Of a DNA stretch of 64,000 nucleotides, positions 1-12,300 are shown one piece after another. The stretch is taken from assembly GCA_022457155.1 (NCBI GenBank), contig JAJGOT010000053.1, positions 524,501 through 588,500 of the forward strand, written 5' to 3'. The notes beneath the pieces were generated by a model that was not told the DNA's origin, searched no databases, and saw nothing but the letters and a program-made list of their open reading frames with translations. How positions within the stretch are numbered: position 1 is the first letter of the stretch; the number at the start of each line of letters is the position of its first letter. The position numbers and the translations under genes are program-made. This stretch comes from Cladopsammia gracilis. Its lineage: Eukaryota > Cnidaria > Anthozoa > Scleractinia > Dendrophylliidae.

Positions 1-242
1 TTGTTTATTGTGCTGTACATGTACAAAATGGTTCAAATTAAAGCTCTTTAGCTGCAAAGCATTGTTTCCTTTTTCAGTATTTTTCTTGAATTTTATATTT
101 TTCTCACTCTTGGGAATAATACAGTTTCACTAAACATTTCTGATAACTCAAACCCCTACTCAAATTCTACTTGAAGTCAAAGTTGCGATATGCTGTACTC
201 TTTCTTTTTACACGTATGACTTGGTGCATGTTCACATCTTAC

Positions 243-368
243 TTGGTTCAACACACCAAGCACCACAGCCATTATTGCAGCATTTTTTGGACCCTTCACA
301 GTCTTCATCAGCTCTACAGGTTATGACACAAGCCGGAGACTGATGTTTTGGGCAAGAACCAGATTTTA
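243..368 (-). CDS. Exon 14: WAP domain 3, last exon in window
   Basis: A 126-nt phase 1-1 exon with eight cysteines: [42 protein letters not shown] clean gtaag donor follows at 241-242, so more exons lie beyond the left edge. It is nearly a copy of WAP domain 1. Confidence 0.9.
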
Positions 369-3300
369 CTGCACAATGTAGAAAGCACCGAAACGTAATT
401 AATTCAATTAATCGAATTGCTTAAATGTGATTTTTATAGCTATCAGTGACTTTAAGTATCACTTCTAACCCAGTATAAGTACAGTATAAGTTGTATGTTC
501 TATATAGATAATATGTTCAATGTACGGAATCTCAGCTGATCAGACAATCTAATAACATTCTAGTAAGAGGCACAGTAACTGTCCAGCTATTCCAGGTCAT
601 AGAGCAATTTTCAACACTAAAAAATCATATAAACAAGGGTTTGTCCAGGAACTTGTTTCCTTTATCTTACAGTCAATAGTCAACTCTGGTGTGACTGATT
701 GGTGAGTACTCAAGTTAAGACAAGTTTTATAATGTAGTTCCATGTTGTATTGTTAAACTGAATACATTATGGATTCACATTAAGGATAGAATTATGTATT
801 AATTTAGTAACATTATAAGTACAAAACTAAAAATAATAATTTATTCACCACTTTGTAGTCTCTGTAGCTGGCACAATGTGAGATCTGAAAAAAAAAACAC
901 ACCAGGTAGTAAATTTCAGAATTCCACAAAAAGGATCTTATACATGTACCTGGCTGCCACTTGATTTTTCCTACAAACACAGGCCTTTGATAATTCTTAC
1001 TAAATTTTAAATTCTAAGAATGTTCGCTGTTATTTACCAGCCACCACATCGTTTTTGTGATCATGCTCACCGGGCAAAAGAAAGACCACATCTAAAGATA
1101 ACTTGTTTCCTACATAGTCACCCCCTGGATTGATAAGACAGACAAATCTGGAGGCTTAATGGGGCCAGCAAGAACTCACTTCAAGCTGCCCAAAGCTGTA
1201 TTTCAAGTGCCCGACCACGCACAGCGCACAGCTAGAGACTTACGGATTTCAGGACTTAATGATGTCCTTCCATCACCGGACGGGCCTCAAACATACACAC
1301 GCTATGGACGATGTGTTAACTGCAGCGAACTTGCGATCGATAAGCAAGCCAGGTGTGCGTAAATAACGGTATTTTCGTTCAGGTTGTTGGCACTGGTCAG
1401 AAGTATTGCAGTCGCGTATTCTCACGGCCAAACTGCTTTGAAATGGCTTCGAAATTGCGCTTTGAATGTACAGTCAAAGCACTGGAGGGCCAGAACTCTG
1501 CTTTTTTCAGGTGAAATTGGTCAAATTCCTTAGGCTTAGTGCAAATTCGACAAGGGCTTGTGATATTATTTGTTGTACGATAAAATGAGGTTATTCTGAG
1601 CAAGAAAAAAAATAAAAAAGGCCTAAAAAGTCATATAGGCTGGTTATGCTCTCGGCCCTTCATTTTTGTTTTGCAGTTTTACAAAATGAAATTTGGGATA
1701 TTTTCTCAAATTATGGGCAGTCTCTTGGAGTTAAAGGTGTAACAAATTCACTTGACCATGCCTCTAAAGAACAGTGCACTTACAGTCCTGAGCACTGACA
1801 TGGGTACAAAATTACAGTGTACATGTACAAATTAGCAGCTTACCACTTTTCATTAATTGTGGTCCACAAGTTGGTTTCTGTAGATGTTTTCTTGTCCCAT
1901 TCACTTCCTTTCCATCTTTATCCACACACCAGTAGTACCCCTCATGGAATTGAATTTGTTCAAAACTGCCATCACTCTTACATTTTGGAACAAACTCACC
2001 AAGGAGGCCAGTAGACAACTTCTGGCGAACTTGACAAGGTGTGAGGCCTAAGGAGTCAAAAAAAATAAATTTTAATAATGTACATGTACTAGCAACTTTG
2101 AAAAAAATTGGGATCCAAAATTTTGGATCTGTTTAAAACTCTGGATAAAAAAAAAATGAAAAAAAAAACTTTGTTAAATATAATATTTTTTATGTACTGA
2201 TTAGCAAGTCAGAGGCTAATCTGTATTAATAACAGCAAATTTATACTTACACACAACTCAGGAAAACATCTTCTAAGGCTCAAGGAGTTATGTCATGGTG
2301 ATTTTGAGGTTTTGGGGTCGAAACTGCCCCATATTAAAGGCCCACCTTCACCCAAAATGAGTGATCACTTTCTGTGCTGGATTTCGTGTAACACGAAATT
2401 CACGCTTGAATGCGTGCAACCATTTAGATCACGTGTATGAACAATGGAGCATTTCAAAACAAAAACAAACGACCGCAACATCTTTTGGGTGAAGGTGGGC
2501 CTAAGTACCTTTGTCGTACACAAGATGCTTATAGAACACTAAGAGGAAAATATATTTTAAGTGAATTTTCGAACAGAAAATAGACCATAATCAGAGTTTT
2601 AACAAGTTTTCTAAGACAGAAGCAATAAACTTGAAAAAATAAGCCAAATTTTTTCAAGATGCAATCCATTTCCATCCTGGCCATCTGCAGCCCAAGACAC
2701 ATATTTTTATGCTTAGAGCAATAGCAGAAGAATTTTAAAACAAAACTGGACCCTTATTTTTGGGTTTTCACTGAGAGAAAGATACATTTTGGCATTTTAA
2801 AGTAACGCTAAAAATGGTGACATAGCCCCTTTAATATAATCATAACTGTGTCTATATGGTAATTATCAAAGCAAAATAATCAATCATACAGTATAATGTA
2901 ACAAACCTTTGGTGCAGTTGACAACATTTCCTTGATCATCACGGAACTCTACATGGCACATTTGGCACGGATCTGAGAAGCATGTGGCCTTGGGATATGC
3001 TGGACATCTAGCAAACTGGCACATGTGCAGGCACAGCAAGAAGGGTGTGGTTCCGTTTATACAGGCTGAGAAGGTTTAAAAAAAGTCATAAATTTCCCGG
3101 AAGTGAAGGTACTCACTTGCTGACCTACATGTACATCAGTTGAATCTCCTTACAGCCTTAACATGGGACCATAGGGGGGACGGGGCGGGAGGGGAATGGG
3201 GCGGGGAGGGGTACGGGAGACTGGAGAAGAAAGGGCGGGAAGCAAGAAAGAAATTCAAAACAGCTAGCATTCCTTATTTATTACTGCTTTTCATCCAGTC

Positions 3301-6300
3301 AAAAACACAAACCCAACAACTTTTTTTGACTTCCATTTAACATCCTCCGAGTCTTAAAACAAAATTTTATATGCAAGAATATGTAAATTGTACTCAGGCT
3401 AAAACAGCATTAGTTCCGGTGAAACTGGAAACCTTTTCAAGTCAGTTATGCCATAGGTCATGAATGAGATGACATGACACATGTACACACGTGTCAGGGC
3501 CAGAGTCGGGAGAGAAAAGGACACAAAGATACAGGAGGCGGGAGAATGGGGTATGGGAAGTGGGAAGTGGGAGGTTTTGATCCCCCTCTCCCCCCCCCCC
3601 CCCCCCCCCTCTCACTCCATAGGCCCATATATTCAAGTGTCAATGTGGCGTGCTTAGTCCTGAGATGTCTCCTTATGGGTGGTTCACCTTTTTATCCTCA
3701 ATATCAAAACATAAAATAATTCTCCTTTCTTTTTATGCCTCCATGCCATACATTTCTCATGACAGGAGTTGGGAGGTGTTATAAAAATATTTCTCAATAG
3801 CCCAATTTCGATATATTAAAATTCAACTTGAAACAAAAGACATCACTATGAGGCTTAGGGGAATAAACCATATAAATCCCTACTATCATTCCCCTAAGCC
3901 TCATAGTGATGTCTTTTGTTTCAAGTTGAATTTTAATATATCGAAATTGGGCTATTGGATCCTTTGAATTTTACATATGCAGGAAATATGGAGGTCAGAG
4001 AATCTAAATCTACCAACAATCTAAATCTACCAACAAATTAGAGCTCTTTATATCAAATCAAATTAGAGCTCTTTATATCATTTAACGGTTCTCCAGCAAA
4101 GTAAAGGTAATGCTGCACACAAGTCACAGGTGGCCCACATGAGCCACAGGGTGCCCACACAGCCAGAGCTTAACCCAGTTTCTGTAGCATGAAGCAACTA
4201 GGAATATTGCTACCCTCCCCCCTGGATAGGAGGTTAGTCCATCACAGGGTTACCTGGTTTATATACTATGAAGTGACTAGGAGTATTACTACTCCCCCCT
4301 GGATGGGATGCTAGTCTATCACAGGGTCACCTGGTTTATATACTATGAAGTGACTAGGAGTATCACTACCCCCTCCCGGATGGGATGCTAGTCTATCACA
4401 GGGTCACCTGGTTTATATACTATGAAGTGACAAGAAGTATTACTACTCCCCTATGGATGGGATGCTAGTCCATCACAGGGTTACCCCCAGCAGCTTGTAC
4501 CCATTTATACACCTGGGTGGAGAGAGACAATGGGGAGTACATTTTCTTGTACAAGTCACTTAAAAGGTTTTTTAAAGCACAACTAAACAAAACTAAAAAC
4601 AAGTCCAGCATGCAGGTCTAGAGAATTAAGAAACTGACAACTAATTGAATGCAATTCTCTCAACTGATACTGTGAGTCAAGATACAACAACTGCACAACT
4701 GTATGTAAAGGGTAAGGTATGGAGAATTTGCAAATTAAATATCAGAGATGACTATTGCTAGTACATACTTGAGAAAGAAGGTTCCTGGCAGGTTTTACCA
4801 CATCCTGGAACATCACAACACTTAAGCATTCCAGTACAATCATCATCTGCGCTACATTTTGTGCTTGGACAAGATGTCCTCGGCTCCTTGATGATTGGGC
4901 AGAAGCCTTCCTTGAGAGGTACTGATCGAGCTGTTGAAAGTTAATGCAATTATTGCAAATTAAACTGCAGACAAAACAAAATTAGAAGCTGTGTAATGCA
5001 GATCCTTAGGCCAGTACACATGTCTTGCGATGCAAGCAGAACAGATTCATCAGTGACCTTATACAGGAGAAAAGCATGGTAATATTTCTTTGATTTAATG
5101 ATGATTCAATTCAAAATCTATAAAACGTAAAGCGACTTTATTGTTTTGAGCTTATAAAATCCTTTGGTCGCCAAATGGTGACCTTCTCCAATAATTCAGT
5201 TGCCAATTTTTTTTCACTCGCCATGGCAACCAAAATGGTCGCAGCTTGGAGCACTGATAATAATAATAATAATAATAATTATTATTATTTAATGTTTTCA
5301 TCCTACAAGTTGTGATAGGCAACCCTGACTGTCTTTTAATGCTTAGCTTTGTTTTTGAAATCCTGCCACTCTTATTCAATATAAAATAAATACACTATTT
5401 TTAAAGGCCCAGTATCACCCATTCGGCTTTGTGATCGTTTGTTTTTGTTTTCAAATGACGAGCTCGCTTGTGATTGGCTCTTTCAGGAATTTTTGACTGC
5501 GTTAAATTCAATCGTAGAGGCATTGGGCACTCACTGCATTTTGGGTGATACTGGGCCTTTAATAATATTTATTATTTTTTATGCGAGTCATTTTATGTGA
5601 GTCATTTGACTCATTTGACTTGCCATTCGCACCCTTGGGAATTTGACTTGAGCCCTCGGATGGGGGGGGGGGGGGGGGGAATAGAAGACCAAATTTACTA
5701 TATTGCCAAAGGTGGAGGATGTGACCTAAAGCTTCACATGTGGCCAACCGCCACCCCACCCCCTTGGCTTATCAGCTTATTTTGTACACAGACTGAACTT
5801 TATTATATACTACATACCTGAGCGTCCAGATGAACAGGTTGGCTTGCCCCGCACCCTTGTTCCTGATATTGCATTGCCACTCTTATCAGAACACCAGCAG
5901 TAACCTGTTGAAGGCCAGCACTGAATCTGTGAGTAGCTACCATCAGCTTCGCACTTAGGAACAAATCTGCCCAAGGGCTGTAGACGGATGCTGCTGAATG
6001 TCGAAGCTTTGCCTCTCTCCAGCTCACACTTTGTTGGATCTTAAAAAAATAACAATAACAACTGTAAAACCTTAACTAACAATGACAATCAACTTATAAC
6101 TACTAGCCAAAGTTGAGTGGTTATATCTATTTTTTAATAATTATGTAAATTATGTAATTATGTAAATTATGTAATTATGTAATTATGTAATTAAATTATG
6201 TAATTATGTAAATAATTATTAATTTTTTAATAATTATGTAAATTAATGTCAGTTATTGAGGAGTACTTTTGTGTGGTACCGTTTCTTATGCTGGACATGC

Positions 6301-9300
6301 ATGGTGGTTCTTAAACATTTGAGTTTGTGGATGAAATCCTAAAGTGAGACCACTGATTTAAATGGAAGCTACTGAGTACTTCCATGTGGTACTGTTTATT
6401 ATGCTGTGGTGCAATTCAAGGTGGTTCCCACTTTTGAGTATAATAATAATAATAATATTAATAATATTAATAATCACTTTATTTAATTGTCAAGGTGTTT
6501 AAGGCGCGAGCACTAATTGGGGACACTAAATAAAGAAACAAATATTCAAATAGAACATAACATTTTAAAAATCCCAACTGGCAGGAGGCAAACCAGTTGG
6601 CTATTTTACAAGCATGGTCGAGGAGTTGAACTCGGGTCTGCCGTGAAACAACTCCAGCAAGTGGTCAGAGTGGGACTTGAACCCGGGACCTCCGGATTAC
6701 AAGTCCGACGCCCTAACCACTCGACCACGCTGCCTCCCACAAATATGTGAAATAAAATCCTAAATTGTGAGCATTCAGTGAAAGCTACTGTGGTGCTGTT
6801 TATTTTTAGTAACTGTACATGATAATGAAATGATCAGTATTAGTAAAATATCACAATAGCATTACAAAATTACAACTTAAAAAATAATTTACTTTTCTTA
6901 AGTTTACAATCCACCACATTGCCATTCTTGTCAACAAACTCTACTCTGCATCCTCCACAAGGGTTAACTCGGCATTTTGCCTCAGGATGGGCAGGGCAGG
7001 TGGACCACTGACAGAAATTACGCAGACAGGTAAACATGGGTTTGCCTCCACAGACTGCAGGAAAAATTAAAACAAGTGATAGTTGCAAACTAAAGGGTTA
7101 GAAAATTTAAAAAGCTACTTCACAAAATTTGAATAAAATTCTAAGTTGTGGATGATGACTGCAAGGGTGACCCTTCTTTACAGTAATAGTAAGTCCTGCC
7201 TTGCAGACACCCTCTCCAGGCTTGATAAAGAATTTCTGTTGTTTCATATGAGTGCAAGGAATCCACGAGTTCACACTTTTATTGATTACAAGTTGAATCC
7301 AAGTTGGGTTCCAGTAAAATTAGTGTCAAGTTGCATGTGCAAGAGTTTTGCACAACTCTGGTCCTATCACCACATGTACACAGTGCTGTAATGCCTGAAA
7401 TCCTTTCTACAGAACACAATTACTGTACAGACCTCTCGATAATATTTTATAGAATTAGGCCACACAACAGGAGTAAAAGCCCTAAGGGCAAGAGCCCCTT
7501 AACAGTCTGCTAGGGATTCCCAGAGAAAGTCTTAAGAGTGCTGTAAGTGGTACATGTATACGTAATAAAAAGGTCACTGCTGGAAGCAACATCACTGAGA
7601 CTATATATATACTGTTTATTTATTGTATTTTGTAACTTAACCTTTCCATGACAGCATGACCAACAAGTTCTCACCTCCGAGGGCTGTTTTGTTGCAATGT
7701 GGCATGCCACGAGTCTCGGTTCCAAGAACAGGGTTACCCCCGACATCCACACACCAGCAGTACCCAGTTGAACCATAACACTGAACTTCCTCATAACTGC
7801 CATCTGCAGCACACTGTGGCACAAAACGTCCCAAAATAGGGCGTGCTGGTTTCTCGTCAAGCGAGTGAGTACCAAGTGCTTCAAGGCGCTGTTGTTGGCA
7901 CTTGGAATAGCCTGACAATGTGATAAAAATGCCCTTCATTAGTTTAAGGCTAAGTTTATACTTATGCAAAAGTATCCAGATTCCGATTGGCACCAGCTGG
8001 TTCGTTTTCCAATTTGCACACAGAAGGGTAAATACACAAGGTGAAATTAAAGTTGCCTGATAATGTGCCACAAATCCTGATATAAAAAAAATTATGTACG
8101 TTACAAGTATCTGTTGTGGTTTAATTTTTATTTAGGTTTCTATATGATTCAAATATGAATACATGAATAGATTTGAATATAAGATACAGCTATACATCTG
8201 TAAGATTCATCTGTATCGCAACAGCTAATAAAAAACAATGGGTATAAAATTAATTTATTACTAACATTGAAATAGTCTAAATTATAGAGCGATTTTCTTT
8301 AAACTGTGAAATAGTTACTATATATATAGTAGGCACTAGTAGGCACTATTAGACAGCAATTCCATTGTTTTCTTTTGTTTAGTTTTTACTAATTTTGGCT
8401 AATTTTGATTAATTGCTAGATACTGTTTCATGGTCTAAGTAAAATCACTCTATACAATTCATAATAATTAATCAAAAAGTAATTGGTCGACAATTCATGT
8501 CTTTTTTTAAGTTACTATCACGCATGCAGTCTATGGATTTTATTATCACTGCTAAGGTTATTCCAAAGCTTAGCTCCGCAACATATCAACGACAACTGAT
8601 CGGTGGCATTGCATTGACATCTGGAATTGTTCGGTCAATATTATTTTGCTGCCTTAAGGTTACAGTGTACCTTCAGATCGAAAATTTATTGAAAATTTTT
8701 TTTTGGCGTAAAAATAAAGTTTACAGAATGAACTTTCATCCAAAAAAAAGTATCGAAAAATAGTGAAAATTGACGGAGAAATGACGGTATAACTTTTGTG
8801 GGCGGAGTTTGTTTATTAAGCAATATGTTTTTTTAAGCGCCGTTTTCTCAAAGTTAATTTTTTGCTTGTAGGGGACACTTTAAAGAGCTACAACTCAAAG
8901 GGAATTTGTTCGATTTTCCTTAAATTTGGACAAAAGCTAGGCTAACATATAATCAACAAAAACGTGTCGGCGAATTTCTTATTTCCGAAAACTTTTTCGT
9001 CAAGAGGCATTTCCGTGCGATCATTCCAATTTTTTTTCTCCCCTTTTCGAAACTATTCTGTAACTTTTCACTGCAATTGAATATGGAAAATCGTCGACAC
9101 ATTTTTTTAGCGCTTCGTGTCCGGAAACCCGAGAACAAGTCAAATTAGCAAAATATAATTATCGCTTTGAGTTATAGCGTTTTAAAGCTGATTCGGACGT
9201 TCGAATTTAGACGTAAAAAATTCGACAATTCATTTTATTACCAAATGGTTTCCATATTTAGATAGCCAGCTCTATAAGCTTTAATTTGATATCTGGGTTT

Positions 9301-12300
9301 AGGTATATTAAGTGTAATCTTAAGACACTAGAGCTGTTATACTGGAGACACCCTCGAAGGTACACTGTAACCTTATAGTATTTCTAGTATGAATAATTTG
9401 CAAGTCCAGAATAAACTTATCAGCTACATCATTGGTAATCAGGGCCAGTTAGGTTATAAATACATGTACATTAATTTACAAGTAAAGATTATGGTATTGT
9501 TGAAATAAAGTCTGGTGAGTTTCCTTGGTCTAGTTCAAATTTAATCCATTTCCATGGTCTACATGTAGCTCCAGTGGCCAATGAATGAACTGCTGTTGAA
9601 GGCTACAGTATACTTACAGTTGACTTTCTTTCCATACTGATTGACAAACTCTGCCTCACACTTTCCGCATGGATTCACCCTACACATTGCATCTTTCTGT
9701 CCAGGGCATGACGCAGCAGTGCACAATGATGGATCACACTGGAGCTGTTTCAAGCTGGCTGGGCAAACTGAAAAATGCAATGTTAATGAGAGAATTAATA
9801 AAATGGCAAACTGTATCTCAAATTATAAGTTTTATGCAAAAACTAAAAGCCAGTTACTAATTTCCTTGCAACAAAAAATTCTCGAAATTTCTTCATGCTG
9901 TGCTGCTTCACAGAACTAAAAATTCCACACATTTTTTCCACACTTATTATTATCCACAACATAATTATCAAACAGTCCAATTGTAGGTCAGACCATGCCA
10001 AGTACAACAAGGTTTTTGGTGAAAAGTAAATGTACAAGGATAACCACAGGAAAGGGTTGATGTGGCATCAAGTCTCCACTAAAACTTGTGGTTTCCATGG
10101 TACCATGATTTGAAAATCATAGCCATGGAAGATAAGAGTTCCAATAAACAAGGCTACAAACTCTTCCACAGCAACTAGCTTGCAGTTAAAGATTTGTATA
10201 GTTGGAAATCTTGTAGGTGACCACCAACATAACATAGAGTTCCGAAAGTAGCGGTTCCCGAAAGTAATGCATGGCTACCTGAAAGTAACATTAAGTTTTG
10301 GACCTTTCTAGTAATTCCCGAAAGTAACGGCCCACCTGAAAGTAACAGCTCTACCGAAAGTAACAATCCAATCGAAAAAAAAAACATACCGAGTGACATC
10401 TCCATGCAGATGGAATAGCAGGGCTCAAAATTGCTCCTGTATCGGGTGCATGCATTTGTGACTTAAAGATTTCGCTTTTGCAACTAAAATTTGTCTCTTA
10501 GTCACGATTTTGCGACTGTTTTACGGCCTAGCTAATAATTAAAAGGAATAATATTATATTCAACAGTTTTGTGTCTTACTTGTAACTGGTAGTTGTAATT
10601 TTATCCGAAAAATCCTGCGAAATTCACGTTGAACGTTGCGTGACTTACCGGTAATTGTCGATTTTATGCTCCATTCATGCAGTTTCCAAGAAGTGTATCA
10701 CAGGTGCACTTTTTCAGACTTTCCCAGAAATTTCTCGTTTCTCATTTCTGGTGCCAGTAGTAGTAGTTAGTTTTTTTTTTAGACTACAATTTTCGAACTT
10801 GCGACTAAATTTTAGGAATTACTCGCAAATTGTGATTGAGAATTTTGTATTCCAAGCCCTGAATACCTAAGTGTTTTAATCAATGAGAAAGCGAGAATTA
10901 AAGTGACATTTTGCTTATTCTGCAGTTGTGTTTACCGTCATTTTTTTCTTCAGTCACTCACGTATTTCAGTTGCCCGAAAGTACATGTAGCAGCTACCCA
11001 AAAGTTGTGGCCCCTTAGGCCTGCTAATTCCAAAGGTAATGGGGCCGCTAGTTTCAGAACTCTGTGGTATAAAATGCATTGGTTTTCAGGAGAAGCATGC
11101 TTGTTATGAGACATCTCAATTAAATCCCTATTTGACTGAAGAAAGTTGGAAAGGTTGCTTAAAACTCTTTTAAGCTACAACAGTGATCATCGTCAAACTT
11201 GTTCTTCAAATATCAATGCGTACTCAATCAGGGAGGACATGAGAAAATTTTAAGGACAAAATTGATAAACCCAAGATGATATTGATATTTTAACAACTTC
11301 TCCTTACTTCTGTAAGAAATGCATGGGTACATGAAAGGAGAATTTATCTTTTGATACTGGGGTTTTAAGAGTGAAGACATGGTCACTAACAAGAGACAGT
11401 TGCATACGAAGGCATGACTATGCATACCAGTAGTCGTGCAGTCAAGATCTCCTCTTGTTCGTGTTCCTTCAAATTCGTGTCCATTTCTATCCACACACCA
11501 GCATTGGCCTGTTGATCCATGACATTGTTTTTCCTCAAAAGAGCCATCATCTTTACACTTGGGTACAAAGCGGCCAATGGCAGGGAGTTTAAGGGCTTCT
11601 TCTCTCTTCTTTTGGCAGACTGTAACCTCTAAAAAATGAAGACAGATTAATTAAAAGTCCAGACTTTTTTTACTTAGAGTTCTACAGTATAACACAAAGA
11701 TGACAGTGTAAAAAGTTGGGGGGGGGAACTCCCATATGAAAATAAAGGGGGTTCTCGTCATACCTTTTAGCGGTCAACATTTGTAGTTTGGTACTGCTTA
11801 GGGTATAAAAATCTAAAATGACCACTATTAGAATTATCGCGGTACCTTTTATTGAGCGAAAAAAATATGACACAAATACATAAATGACTTGTTGTTTTGA
11901 ATTGGTACCTCTTAAGGGTAAAACGTCTTTTGAGCCATACCCATCAAACGAGATTCTGGTACCTTTTAGGGTGTTTTTCAAAAATGTCCAACGAGCACCC
12001 CCGTCATTTTTATAAGGGAGTCCCCCCGGGGGAGCATACCCTGCACAGACATTGCCTACATGTATTTCCTTCCTTTGTTAATTAGACATTCAGGGATGTC
12101 TCCATAATACTGTAACTGATTATGTTTCAGTATCCTGCCCCTTTTCCAAAGAAAGCAACATCTGCATGCAGTTTATACCCTCTGAGCAACAAAGAAGGCA
12201 AAGAAATGAAAGAAATAAAGTTCATAACGGGCTTACCTGGACATTTGGGTTTGTTAGATCTGGTCTTAGTTGAAAAATCAGGAATTCCTCTGTCGTCAAC

